Shown here piece after piece: positions 23,576 to 35,107 of a stretch of DNA of 64,000 nucleotides. Location of the stretch: the NCBI GenBank assembly GCA_025201805.1, contig MU619250.1, positions 21,300 to 85,299 of the forward strand. Reading direction: 5' to 3'. Below the pieces are notes generated by a model. It ran no database searches. It was not told where the DNA came from and worked only from the letters and a program-made list of their open reading frames with translations. The stretch's first letter is position 1, and each line of letters begins with the position of its first letter. The position numbers were made by a program, and so were the translations under genes. Source of the DNA: Parasitella parasitica (Eukaryota > Mucoromycota > Mucoromycetes > Mucorales > Mucoraceae).

Positions 23576-24180
23576 NNNNNNNNNNNNNNNNNNNNNNNNN
23601 NNNNNNNNNNNNNNNNNNNNNNNNNNNNNNNNNNNNNNNNNNNNNNNNNNNNNNNNNNNNNNNNNNNNNNNNNNNNNNNNNNNNNNNNNNNNNNNNNNNN
23701 NNNNNNNNNNNNNNNNNNNNNNNNNNNNNNNNNNNNNNNNNNNNNNNNNNNNNNNNNNNNNNNNNNNNNNNNNNNNNNNNNNNNNNNNNNNNNNNNNNNN
23801 NNNNNNNNNNNNNNNNNNNNNNNNNNNNNNNNNNNNNNNNNNNNNNNNNNNNNNNNNNNNNNNNNNNNNNNNNNNNNNNNNNNNNNNNNNNNNNNNNNNN
23901 NNNNNNNNNNNNNNNNNNNNNNNNNNNNNNNNNNNNNNNNNNNNNNNNNNNNNNNNNNNNNNNNNNNNNNNNNNNNNNNNNNNNNNNNNNNNNNNNNNNN
24001 NNNNNNNNNNNNNNNNNNNNNNNNNNNNNNNNNNNNNNNNNNNNNNNNNNNNNNNNNNNNNNNNNNNNNNNNNNNNNNNNNNNNNNNNNNNNNNNNNNNN
24101 NNNNNNNNNNNNNNNNNNNNNNNNNNNNNNNNNNNNNNNNNNNNNNNNNNNNNNNNNNNNNNNNNNNNNNNNNNNNNNNN
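23576..24180. other. Assembly gap (N run)
   Basis: 605 undetermined bases, bordered by 15 T on the left and 19 A on the right. It separates the start of the peptide transporter from the end of VPS20. Confidence 0.99.
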
Positions 24181-24237
24181 AAAAAAAAAAAAAAAAAAAG
24201 AGCCCCCTATAATAAGGGCAAACACAAATGTGTGAAA

Positions 24238-25164
24238 TTAGCCTGCCAACATTGCTTGTTTCTCCCTAGCCGGCTTGGCAGCTAATTGAATTGGGAATTA
24301 GGATTCTACGGAGCTATATTAATCATTCAAGGGCCTTACCTTGCTTATCCTCTCTGATAGAGGAAGGTATATGAGTTGGGACGTCTGGTATTTGATCAGG
24401 AAGAGTCTGTGGTAGCTCAACATCAGGAACTTTGGGTAATGCTGATTTAATCTGCATTTAAGGACGTATTAGTTTGATTTGCTGTACGTCTCGGTCTGTA
24501 AAATATACCTCTTGCTCGCGGAGATCATCTAGTTCCTTCGAAATCTCTTCTTCATCTTCAGAGCTTATTAATCCATGCAGCATTTCATCGATTTCCTATC
24601 AAACCGCTTTAGCATAAACACGGTGCCAAAAGAGCCCTTTTTTTTTTTCCTTTACTTTCTGATAGGCAATTGCATCAGCTGTGTCATCCATTAATTTCTC
24701 GACAGCTTCTAATGATGTCTCCTTGTGGATCTCCTTTAATACATCGTTGCCACACTTCAATCCCTCCAAAACTTGCTTTTCAACAAGCGCAAACTCAATA
24801 GAATTCGTCTAGACGGCATAATTAGTAGTGCAGATAGTTTGCAACCTGCCTACACTTACTAATTCTTCTAGATTCATTAGTTGTTGATAGGTTTTGTCAA
24901 GTAACTGGATTTGATATTTCTTTTTTTTCAATGCTAAAAGTGCCTTTTGTTTGTTTCCTTGCTGTATTGCTAGTTTGGCTGCCTCAACCTCTCTGTCAAT
25001 AACTACGTTAAGCTAATTGACACTGAATGAGCTGTCTGTTTTGTTATTTCATTAAAGGATTTCACCTTTTTCTGATATCTTTTGAGCTTATCTCTTTGGA
25101 CTTTCAAATCCAACACTGCTCTATCTTGCGAAGTAACTCTGTTCTTTGACGCGCCAGCTCCCAT
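24238..25164 (-). CDS. VPS20: ESCRT-III subunit VPS20/CHMP6
   Basis: Six exons (25164-25066, 25012-24860, 24808-24656, 24595-24509, 24451-24340, 24281-24238) encode 215 residues, the usual Snf7-family length. VPS20/CHMP6 is N-myristoylated, binds ESCRT-II and starts ESCRT-III assembly on endosomes. The N-terminus MGAGASKN fits the myristoylation rule (Gly2, Ser6). It is followed by RVTSQDRAVLDLK, a basic long coiled-coil (KKKKYQIQLLDKT), an acidic C-terminal half (SSEDEEEISKELDDLREQE) and a Pro-rich end. All junctions are phase-consistent with GT-AG introns. Charge asymmetry, basic first half and acidic second half, is typical. Confidence 0.93.
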
Positions 25165-25511
25165 ATTGTTAAATAGATAAAATGAAAAGGAAGAATACAT
25201 GTTTCCTATAAGGTCACATTATATCTATACTTGGAGAGAATTAACTCATAACCAATCATAAAACTGAATACTGCCGAAGATTATCGATGCTTTGAGGGAT
25301 TGTTTTCATCTTAATTACACATACCAAGTGAAGGTATTGAGCGATATTCATTCTTCAAAAAGCTGAACATGCCTTTGGATTTTCTTTTTCCATAAAAAAA
25401 TTAATCAGAACATACAAATAATCCAAGATTAAACCATGACACAGAAGCATGAAAGCTTGGCTGTTTTACTGTATGCCCAATTTTAAATCTGATACTGTTT
25501 ATTAAAAGAAA

Positions 25512-26651
25512 TTAAGCAGTGTCTACCAAAGCAAAGCGAGAAGCACTGCGGTCAAATAGACTCGATTTCAGGTCAAGGTCTTGTAAATAAGGGTGTTGAG
25601 GCGCAACCTCTTTCAATTGACTATGCAGAGAATATTAATATTGCAGCGAACAAAATCACGTTATTACATACCTGACATAACGATTGACAATTTCTTGGGA
25701 TTTAGCAGTTAAAGTGGCACATGCAATCATGTTGATTAGTGTGTCTGGATTATCAGAATCCTATACAGCACATATTACATCTCAAAGTAAAGCCAAATCT
25801 CTCTTTGGAATACTCACCTTGTTTTGAGCCTCCAACAACAAACTCTCGGCTTCAGGATATCTGCCTAAAGTGAGGTTGGCAGCAGCCTGTCCATTCAAAA
25901 CCTTTACTGTTTGAGCTGTCTTCGATTGTCCAAACTCTTCGTAAATGTAAAAAGCTTCTTGATATTTCTCTCCACCCTATCGTTATTGTCAATAATCGCC
26001 ACATACTTTATCTCCATTTAAAAGCTATACCACGCGAAGATCAACCCAGGCTTCCATCATTTGCAATAACAAGGCATCCTCAGCCCAAGTTTTAACACTC
26101 GCAACTTCGTTTCTCGCTAAATCTAAGCGGTCCAGTTGTAGGTATATCTGTACAGCCAAAGCAGAGCTAAATCCTCCCAAAAGCTATCAGTCTCATACTT
26201 GTACAATATCAGCCAGAAATTACCATTCTATTTTCTTTTTACGAGAATGAAGAGTTCTCAAAGCATCCTCAAAGCGTCCAGCCTGCACCAAGATAGTAGC
26301 AAGTGTCACTTGAATGACAGAGTTGATACGGTTGGCACCTTCTTCGAGCAGATTGTTTGCTTTTACAACATAGTCCTCAGTATTGGTGGTGTTATTCTTT
26401 TGCTTGTCTGCTAAAAATTCAGCCAGCAGCTTGATGGCCTTTAAAGAAGGCTCATCATTTTCACCAATGTCGTTTACAACCAGGTTGTATTTGCCTTGGG
26501 CGACATAGGAACGGTACAAGAACGTTTGAGCTTCCAACTTGGCTTCAGTTGAAAGGAGTTCGTTGCTGGAGCTAACTTCATTAATCACTATTTGGTAGTT
26601 TCCAATAGTGAAAATTTCACGGAGGCCAAATAAAACTGACTCTTCATCCAT
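25512..26651 (-). CDS. SEC28: Coatomer epsilon subunit (epsilon-COP)
   Basis: Five exons (26651-26224, 26166-26031, 25976-25818, 25760-25672, 25620-25512) encode 306 residues, matching COPE/Sec28. Epsilon-COP is a TPR-like alpha-solenoid that stabilises alpha-COP in the COPI coat of Golgi vesicles. Matching segments include REIFTIGNYQIVINE, FLYRSYVAQGKY, ALAVQIYLQLDRLDLAR, EAFYIYEEF-type helices and the end VSQLKEVAPQHPY. A separate small minus-strand frame (26 codons from ATG at 26775) lies upstream and cannot be joined to the main frame with a GT-AG intron, so it is either a uORF or chance. Confidence 0.94.
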
Positions 26652-27510
26652 AGTTGCTGTAATGTTCGTTGAAAAAAAGAGACAATGTGAATTTGCACCT
26701 GCAACGTGTCGAGTTCAGCTGGCGGGTTTCTTGCTGAGTTTTGATAGAACGAGCGACTCCTTCATAGTCGCTCATAGTACCACTTCATAAAACGGCACAA
26801 GTTGATACAATAAAACAGACAAAATGATCTCTCTGGATTACATGTATATTAGTAAAAATTGGTCTTTAATCCCTTGTAATCCAAGTGGAAGTACAGAATC
26901 AAGTGGAATCGAAGTGGAATTGCTATCACATGTGGAATCAAACAATTTACAAAAACACATAACTATCAAGTTATGATTTACATGTATGATCAAAACACTT
27001 TTCGGTATTTCAGGCTACGAATGTAATACTGTGTCTTGAAGTTTATCAGAACACACCAACGATATCTTTTTAAGATGATTGTGATTTTTTTTAAGCTGTA
27101 ACCTCTATTTTCAAGCGCTGCAATGTAGCATGACAATGTAACATTTTTAAATGCTATCATGTAAGCTAGTACGTTGTCTTTAAGCGTGCCGATTTAGAAC
27201 AATTTTGTTACAATTAAGCATAGTACTGTAGCTTTGAAATATAGGTATGTTTAAACTTATGTAGTCAATTACAAAACCGTTAAGCGGCTTCTTTTTTTTT
27301 TTTTTTTTTTTTTCCATTCTAAGCATGGCGATGCAGTCTTTTTTAAGCACCAAATGTAAGATAATGCTGAGCCAATGTATTGGTCTATTTAGGCGTATTG
27401 ATGTACTTGGGTTCGAAGGAATAACAGAGTGAAATCTTCATCATAGCATTCTTGAAAGCAAGTCGGTTAAACGTTCTAGCCTTCTCCACTATGCCATTGT
27501 ATCAATAAAA
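26652..27510. other. Intergenic, no gene seen
   Basis: Repeated AAGTGGAATC-like words occur at 26881-26940, and a 27-bp-class T-run near 27291-27313. No supported gene. Confidence 0.45.
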
Positions 27511-27762
27511 ATGCGCCCAAGAAAGAGAGAAAAAGTATCCCTTTCTCTTTCTTTCTTCTCATTGTTTTTTCTTTCAATATCATTTGTATTGGCACCAGCA
27601 TTAGATGTGGCTGCACTCAAATATTTTCCATAAAGCAGCACTCACCCAAGATACTTGCTTTTCTAGCGCATGCATCGAAACAACAGCAAGTTTATTAAAT
27701 CTATGAACATAATTGTTGACCCTTGCTCTGATTTTTACCAATATATGTGTAATCCAGAGAGA
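27511..27762 (+). pseudogene. Relic of an M13 (neprilysin-like) metallopeptidase N-terminus
   Basis: An ATG at 27511 opens a signal-peptide-like segment (basic start, then LSLSFFSLFFLSISFVLAPA). About 30 codons later, a second frame reads CFSSACIETTASLLN and a third position, back in the first frame, reads MNIIVDPCSDFYQYMC. Together these match the conserved start of the M13 ectodomain (Cys-x4-Cys, then VDPCDDFYxYxC), but they lie in different frames with stops between them, and nothing after the last Cys resembles M13. No HExxH zinc site is present in the neighbourhood. I read it as a truncated, frameshifted copy of a secreted peptidase gene. Confidence 0.5.
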
Positions 27763-28160
27763 CAATTATGTCTGTCTATTGTATTGAGTTGTGCCGTTTA
27801 TCAGACGGTATTAGATCAAACAAGTCAATGGAACAGTTGCAAAATGAGATTTGCAGCATTTTTTATCGCTATTGCGTAAAGGGAGAGTTGCATGTCTCAT
27901 GTTTATTCAAGTACGGTAGTATTCATGTGTAATAAGGAGTTTTCATGTGACAAGATTGGTTGCTATTGCGACATTTTTATACATGTTGTATATATTCGGC
28001 CTCCAAACTCCAAATATAATAGCATTTCTGTATATTATAGGAAAATAAGGATTAAAAATAGCATGCATTGGAGGTCACTTGAGACGACAAACATTTGTAT
28101 AGTCAATCTACTTCCGTTACATATCAACCTTTCATCTCTTTCTTCCCTCTATCTTTTCAA

Positions 28161-28484
28161 ATGAAGCTTCTTTACTTTATTCTGATTGCTCTTATTTGCG
28201 CTCTTGTTCATGCTCAAGATGGCGACAGTTTCCAAATTGATTTTTACGAATCTCCCAATTACAAGAAACATAACGGTGTAATATCTGGCTCTGTTAAACC
28301 TGGCGAGGGCGCCGGTACTCCTAGAGGTAACATCACTGTTGCTTCCTTCAAATCGCCTTCCTGGTTGCAAGTAACACTCTTTGAAGGCCCTCGCTGGAGC
28401 GGCAAGTCCTATGTCTATAAAGGTCCTCAAAAGAAGATTTCTCCTCCTGTTGCGCTCCGTAGTGTCAAGTGGAAGCATTTGTAA
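28161..28484 (+). CDS. Small secreted beta/gamma-crystallin-like protein
   Basis: An intronless gene of 107 residues. A signal peptide (LLYFILIALICALVHA, cleavage after HAQ or so) is followed by a mature domain of about 88 residues with two aromatic Greek-key-like segments: FQIDFYESPNYKK and LQVTLFEGPRWSGKSYVY. The Y/F-x-x-x-x-Y/F-x-G spacing and final LRSVKW resemble microbial beta/gamma-crystallin folds, but the assignment is by eye. There are no Cys residues in the mature part. The leader is pyrimidine-rich (28131-28160). The role is unknown; extracellular or cell-wall location is inferred from the signal peptide. Confidence 0.75.
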   Translation: MKLLYFILIALICALVHAQDGDSFQIDFYESPNYKKHNGVISGSVKPGEGAGTPRGNITVASFKSPSWLQVTLFEGPRWSGKSYVYKGPQKKISPPVALRSVKWKHL

Positions 28485-30055
28485 TCACTTTATTTATGTC
28501 GCAATGTAGCAATTCGCATTCCATCTCTTTCAAATAAATAAAACTTGTACGGTCTTTCGCTGCTGATGCGAGCCATTTGCTAGAAAAGCTGATCTACAAT
28601 ATTTATTAATAATCTGATAGCATGCATTTAAACTTTCTTTACGCCACAATGCATAACAGAGTCATATATTATAACCACAGGATGTCAAAGACATGTCGCA
28701 ATGAGTATATTATCTGTACCAACTTGTTCAGATCTAATGAAAGACTGAAAAGGACAAAATATTTTTATACATCCTTTTCCTGTGCACTGCTTATAATGTA
28801 AGTCCGTGATACCTTTCGATTTCTTATAATAGCACCACAACAAATATCAACTATTTTCAGTCGCAATAGCCTACCTTGCTTTTCCCATGTTCTAGACTAG
28901 GCCAATTTTGTGATGATGTACACTGAAAATTATGTAATTTCAATTACTACATAGCATTGAGTTTGCTCAGAGAGCCATCATGTATATAGACCGACACATA
29001 GCACACAAGAATAACATTGTCCCAAATATATAGCTGCTGATATAACCATAGCTTTATACATTACATGTAGTGCTAATATTCAAGTATACCATTTTTTTTT
29101 TTCGAAAACCATGTAGCTTTTGAAGAAATGTTAAAATAGCGAAGAGGTAGTGTTACGCTGAAAATGGTGTCTCCATTGGTTTATATCTTACAGAGATTAT
29201 ACCAGATATTGCAGATTATGCCTTCAAGCAGGAAGGCAAAAGGTAATGAATGAAATTCTACAATTGCAGCGATTCCAAGTTGCGCGTGAAGCTTTTGCTT
29301 CACTCCTCAATAGAAAATAGCTTTACAGGTTAATAATCAAATCTTTGTAGAGTGTTTCCCGATATGCGCACTACTAAGTATTTCCATCGAGCGATAAATT
29401 TTCTATTGAAAACAGTACAAGCCTAGGAAAGCAACTTTTCATAAACCAACCAATTTTTAATCCCAAGAAGCTTTTTAGTACTTTGATTTTTGAGTCAGCC
29501 AAATCAAGGTCATCCATAACACCAGTTGTTTGCTCGAAAATCAGTATTTTTTGATGAAGCAAAATTATTTGACAACGTATGAGCCTGTGAAGTAGTCCAT
29601 GTATGGTAGTTTCTTTATTCAATTGGCAAGAAGATACTAGGTATCATCAGTAGATTATCCAAAACGTGCATAACTTGATACGTTGGGGAAATCGGGGAAT
29701 AGTAGTCAGGTTCGTTTTTCTTTCAAGAAATGTCAAGATGTATCGTTGTTTTAGATCATCCCAAATCCGCAACGCCGAAAATTGAGCGTTAGATACGGGT
29801 CCCCACACAGGGCAAAAATATAATTAATGGTGTAGATTAGGTGGTAATTATTTCAACAACTAAAACAAAAATGACTTTGAAGGCTATATTTCACAACTAG
29901 TACCATTTCAACACTTTGAAGTTACCTACTGAGAAAAAATCATACAGCGATTTTATTGAATTTTAGCTTTATTTACTCGATATTTTGTATGTGCGTAACA
30001 CTTGCGAGAGAAACCTGCTTGATCATACAGCAAAGAGTACTGGTATAAGTCTTTC

Positions 30056-30086
<31 letters not shown>

Positions 30087-30094
30087 ACGTATAG

Positions 30095-30128
<34 letters not shown>

Positions 30129-30197
30129 CAAGCTAGGCTACGCTCACATTCGAGTAACTACATGTTGTCATCTTGGAGCGGGTTATGTTTATAAAGT
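28485..30197. other. Long intergenic region
   Basis: A minus-strand 82-codon frame at 29374-29622 has some protein-like character but no recognisable domain and no clean splice partners. Two T-runs of more than 25 bases sit at 30059-30086 and 30099-30125. No other gene supported. Confidence 0.4.
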
Positions 30198-31371
30198 TTA
30201 CGAACTGCAATTGTTCCCCCAATCCAATGTCGAACTCTTTTGATGCTTTCTGCTTTTACCTAAGGTTTGAAATGACAGAGTTGGTGCATAGCAAATATTA
30301 AACTGCATTGCTGATTCACATACAAACTCGTAATCCTTGTCGCTCATCATCATTTGATTTAGTAGGTCCTTTTGATGCAATTCTACATGTCCCTTGATAA
30401 GTCTTTTTATGTGCAATATCCTTTCCGCTTGATTTTCAGGCGGAACGCGAAGCTTGTACACTGTTTGGGAAGGATCACAGAAAGGACATTCCCATTGTTC
30501 GCCTTTCTTTGACGGATTGAATATTTTCACCTACATGTTCAGAAAAGAAAAATTAAGTCAAGAGCATTCTTTTCCAATTGTAAACCAGGAGGTTGCCTCT
30601 TCAATTGTGTTTTTTCTTGTAGTTTCTGTAATCAACTTTGAAAACATTTTTCTTTTCTTTTCTTTTCAATGTTTGTTGGCTTAAAAGAGAGAGAGAAAAG
30701 AAAGAAAAGTAAGGTCTGAGAAGAGGATATGCTCTTTTATTCTCTCTAGTATTTCTTTGGCAGGCCAATAGTCTGCAAAAAGATTAGTGCGCAAGGCATT
30801 ACCTTTTTTTTTTCCTTCTTGCATTCATACTATTGAAAACTAATTTTTCAAATGATATTGCATTTTTACTCTGTTTATCGTCGCTGCCCTGACTGTACAC
30901 TGCATTTACCGTAGATTTGTGATGGTCTTGATGCTGTAAATCAAGCAAACGAAAAAACTCTCAGATTCAAATTGAAACCAACAGTAAAAAACGATCATGT
31001 GCGAATTTCTGCCAAACTTGATTCAACAATGAATGACACAACAGTTGAATAGATATTTATTATACATATAACCTTCAATAACCTGCATTAGAAGGGACAT
31101 AGAAGCCAGCATGTAAGTGGCCCATTGTACTTGATTTCAATGCGGTTAGCTGTCGAGTTATATTTGCTCATGCATTTGGTTCTTACTTTGACAAAAGAAT
31201 ATACACCTCTTCACTAGAGTTTAGCGACAGTTTGTTTGTAATGTTACGTTTGACTGATTTGCATGCTTCCTTTATGCTACGTATCGGTTGAAAAATGGGT
31301 GATTTGCTGGGTGCTTTGTTCTTGTTTTTACTGCCAGCAGTGAACATTTCAGAAGGGTAAATAGCAACCAT
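30198..31371 (-). CDS. Unrecognised multi-exon gene (model incomplete)
   Basis: The last exon (about 30530-30198) is open and protein-like, starting VKIFNPSKKGEQWECPFC, with a CPFC pair and a later Cys pair, and ends at TAA 30200-30198. A plausible first exon starts with ATG at 31371 (MVAIYPSEMFTAGSKNK) and can splice at GAG/GTGTAT into an exon at about 30938-30805 reading HQDHHKSTVNAVYSQG and ending in a Lys/Arg stretch. A further segment near 30770-30700 reads DYWPAKEILERIKEH. I could not join these in one frame, perhaps because of an A-run error at 30804-30814 or a missed exon. The product may bind zinc; no function is assigned. Confidence 0.4.
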
Positions 31372-31589
31372 TATGGGGTATTATGAATTAAAATGAGGAT
31401 GTTGAATAAAGAAAGAAAGGCTTCATGTAAGATAATTGATCAGTTTTATATTCTGCATGAATAATATGCGAGACATGTTAGCTGTATTTGCAGTAATGAT
31501 CAGGAGAGACACACAGAATAAGTCTCCCTTCGCATTCAGGACATTACAACAAGCCCAACCTCCTTGTCGTCTAATACTGAGTTTATTGT

Positions 31590-33482
31590 CTAAAAGTCTC
31601 TCAAGATCATGACTACAGAGTCCATTCTTGACTTGGCAACTTCCAGTCGTTCAATAATTTTGTCCATATTAGCAATCTCCTTCTTTTCACCATCACTAAG
31701 CAAATCTGGGTTCTCCAATACATCTCTCCTAAGGGTTTTATCAATGAGCCGTCTACGGATGCTGAGCTCATATTCTTTTCGTTGCTGAAGATTACAGATA
31801 GCACGGTACGCATCCACCAGCAATTCCTCATAGCATTTTTCTAGTGGCACATACCACAAATGGAAACATCTGCCAGGTGCACGGTCAGCAGATCTGGGAA
31901 TCTCCTGAATCTCGACAAAACCCTTCGTCTTTAGCAGGGCCAGCTTTTCTCTCGTGTCTTTGGGGGGTAACATGGCTAATTTTTGGACTTGCGATTCGTC
32001 TAGTTTACCTCGCTCGATCAAAATTCTGAGAATACGGCATGTTGCAACACCATAACGCTCACGGATTAATCCTTCTACAACTCTTCTCTTCATCGTATTG
32101 CGTAGCTTGGCGAAATCAACTGCATATTGGCTTGCGCCTCGTTCGTCTTTGGATTTCACAAAGCCTGCAGTATCTGTCTTTAGTAAGATGATGTAGCCGC
32201 GCACTGTCTCCTGCAGACTGGGGCCCTTTTTAGGGTCAAGCAGGTCTTTGGGTAAACTGATGTCTCCCCTACTAGCAATATCAGTTTTGGAGACGAAATT
32301 TGCAATGTGAATGGGTGTTGCAGAAGCTAAGCAAAAAAAAAAAAAAAAGGGGGGGGGGCATTAATTTACGCCCATCTTATGTACACTGACACTTACGAGA
32401 ATCCTCCTCTTTTAAAGAGTGTATTTTGTCTTTGCCATACTCTAAAAATGCCTTGACAATTTCACCGGCTGTGCGATTAATACGTTCAGTAGCAAAATCC
32501 ACAATAGACTCATTTCTGAACACCAGGTTGAATTTGTCGTAGTTTATAGCAAAGAAGACTTTCTCGTCGACTTCTTCGTCGTTCAAATCATCAAGATCGT
32601 CGTTTCCTCCGTATTCATCAAGAGCCGCACGCTTGCGTTGATATTCAAGAGGATCTAGTGCCTTTCGTTTCATACCGACGGTTTCAATTGAGCTGTATTC
32701 GGCATCAATCTGAGCTTTAGCTGTGGTTTTCGCATGTTGAAGTTCTTTGGCTGTCATAATAGTGTATTTTTCCGTCTCTTTCTCGGTTGCTGCCAAATAA
32801 CGATCCATTGCAGAGCGACTGTGCTCTGGCATTACTGCTCTAATATAGTGAGTTGAGACAAGCTGTGTAAACGTCTTTACATGTTTATCTGTTTCTAAAT
32901 TCAAAATGCTCAATTGTTGGTTTTGAAAGTTTAGAAGTGCACTGTGTTTGAACTTACTTGATTCTTTGCCATTTTGAGTCAGCCATTTCTTGACTCCTGC
33001 CAATGTCATACGTCCATTAGTGAACAAAAGCTTACAAATTGACGAGGCCTAGTTACAAACATTAGCACAAAATCCTCTTTTTTTTTTTAGGAATCTGTTT
33101 CTAATAAAGCACCTCGTGTCCAAAGCGATCCTCGACATCTCGAAGAATAGAACCCATGCGCAAACGCATCATAATTCTTTCAGCATCGGTGGTATAAAAA
33201 GTAGGCTCATTTTTGCCGTCAAGAGACTCTGAAAAAAAAGTAATTCCATGTTGAATAAGCACTACCAGGCATTCTCGCACTTGTTTTGCTGGCAAACTTG
33301 TAAAACGGGCCAAGTCTGAAAGTGTCAAGCGACCTTTGAGAAGCATTTGACGGCCAACCTTCTACAATAATTGCGGCATTAGCATTGCATTGTCTCATCT
33401 GTCCATGTGTATCACATACTGCAACAAAAGGGCCGAAATCCTCTGCTAAAATTTCTTTACATAGACGAGATTCAGACGACAT
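31590..33482 (-). CDS. RPC82: RNA polymerase III subunit RPC82/RPC3
   Basis: Four exons (33482-33420, 33361-33113, 33048-32397, 32326-31590) encode 566 residues, within the family range. RPC82 (human POLR3C/RPC62) forms a Pol III-specific subcomplex with RPC34 and RPC31 needed for promoter-directed initiation of tRNA and 5S genes. It is built of winged-helix repeats: the first (LLKGRLTLSDLARFTSLP) is in exon 2, others follow, for example LIRERYGVATCRILRILIER. The last helices near the C-terminus (MDKIIERLEVAKSRMD) form the coiled-coil. An acidic stretch (GGNDDLDDLNDEEVDEK) sits mid-protein. A longer N-terminus from 33512 is possible. Confidence 0.93.
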
Positions 33483-33870
33483 ATAGAGTTGATGATCGTG
33501 ATAAATGAACAAGTAAAGTTATTCTGTTAAAGAGTAATGCCTTTGATGTTTTGTGGGATCAAAAAAATTTGAGGCTTGGAAAGTCGCAAATGTGACCTTG
33601 TTATGTGCGGAAATGAAGGTCTTTGACATGAATAGACAATGCCTGAGGGTTACTAACCCTTCTAGTATTTTTGACAGATATACCTGTTGCCTGTTTCATT
33701 CAAGACGCGGATAAAATCAAATTTTCAACTAGATTTCCGTCATCGAAAAACACTATGACACCATTATGATGCCTACTTGAATTGTCAACATATCAAGATA
33801 GATGGTACATTGTGCCAAATAAGTACTACATATCACTCCTGTCAAGTCTGCTTTTTTTCTTTTTTATATT

Positions 33871-33890
33871 TATATATATATATATATATA
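33871..33890. repeat. TA dinucleotide microsatellite
   Basis: Ten perfect TA copies, just downstream of the thymine-DNA glycosylase stop codon. Confidence 0.9.
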
Positions 33891-33927
33891 TTATGAATGT
33901 TTCCATTCAAAATTTGACATCTCGTTG

Positions 33928-34682
33928 CTACAGAGTTTCTAGTTTTGTCGAGTGTTGCATATTCGGTGGAGGATATGTTATTTCTTGCTGTCGTGCTACT
34001 TTGCACAACTCTTGAAAAAACCTATGTAATCACATTAATTAGGATACAGATGTAAATAGACATCTTACTTTAGTTTCTGAGGCCTTTGATACGCAGATAC
34101 GATGCCGCTGGTACTGGGCATGACAAACATGACAGTCTCCCCCTCACCATCCCGCGAAAGCCATTTAACATTGTGTTCTTTAGGTTGAAGGCCCATTATG
34201 CTACATTTCTTGCCTGAATATATCTCAAAGATGCCTTTGCCGACAAAGCAAGCAACTCTAGGGCGAAGTGACTCAAATTTGTGATTTAGCACCGGGATTC
34301 CTTCTCTTTGCTCTGCGAGTGACAAGTCAGATTGTCTGCGGGTTGTTCTCGCTGTCAGATTTGTAAATCCCAGTCGGAACAGCGCTGGCATGTCTGCATC
34401 CTCTGAAAATGTCACCTTGCGATCTACTAAACCACTGTCAGACAAGCACGGCCAAAAATGATTAGTTGGTCCAGCGTAATGATGGCCTCTTGCAGCACTT
34501 GTTAGACCTGGGTTGATACCCACAAATAGCACACTCAAATCATCGGCCATGAGATCAGGTACGCCCTGTAGGCCTGGTTCAGTTTTGACCTCGGTTTTGA
34601 TTGTTTTTGTTTCTTTTTTTTTAAAGTAAGGTGATATCTTTGATGTTTCACGCTTGATTTGTGTGTAGTGTATTTCCTTCAT
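33928..34682 (-). CDS. TDG: Thymine-DNA glycosylase (MUG/TDG family)
   Basis: Two exons (34682-34069 and 34021-33928) give 235 residues. The enzyme removes thymine or uracil from G:T and G:U mispairs in base excision repair, in the nucleus. The catalytic motif GINPG (residues 55-59, Asn57) is followed by ARGHHYAGPTNHFWP. The second active-site motif MPSTSGIVSAYQRP is present. The first 40 residues are basic and disordered-looking, as expected for eukaryotic TDG. The intron joins AA/G to continue KFFQELCKVARQ, the normal C-terminal helix; a single-exon reading would stop three codons after the donor and lose this helix. Confidence 0.92.
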
Positions 34683-35107
34683 TGATTATATCTCTCACAA
34701 TTGAAAGACAAAGGGATGAAATAGAATTACGACTACGGGTTTATTTAGTATTTTTGCAGGATTTCAGTCATGGTTTAACTGTCATGAAACAGTCCTCTAC
34801 AGTTTGCAAATTTATAGTACAAATCAGAATCAAATGTTGAAGAATGTACATAAGTAATTTGATTAGAAAAGCGAGGGAGGCAAAAGGAGGGATATGATAA
34901 AAGAAAGAAAGAAAGAAAAAAAAAAGAAATTATAAGGATTGTGCGTACGTATATAAAATATGGGAAAGAGAGAAAAGAAAAAAAAAAAAAGAATTACGAA
35001 TAAATGATACAGAGAAGCAGAGAAATGGGTACAAGAAGGGCTTTCTCACAAAGAAAAAGGCCAAAATTTGTTTAAAAAAAATCTAATAATTAGTTGTTCT
35101 TCTACGT
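34683..35107. other. Intergenic purine-rich spacer
   Basis: Plus-strand purine-rich microsatellites (AAAG repeats at 34900-34925, A-rich runs at 34978-34990). The region is upstream of TDG (-) and downstream of the PDE gene (-). No gene seen. Confidence 0.5.

Noticed and set aside
26700-26775. Upstream coding exon for epsilon-COP
   Set aside because: Its GT donor joins out of frame, and the main exon's ATG already matches the family start; treated as a possible uORF.
27391-27430. tRNA-like GGTTCGAAGG T-loop motif
   Set aside because: No matching acceptor, D or anticodon arms could be folded around it.
29374-29622. 82-codon minus frame that might be a SNARE-like fragment
   Set aside because: Resemblance to Qb/Qc SNARE helices was weak and I found no neighbouring exons or consistent splice sites.
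33782-34015. 77-codon plus frame over the TA microsatellite
   Set aside because: Created by the repeat and lies opposite the second TDG exon.
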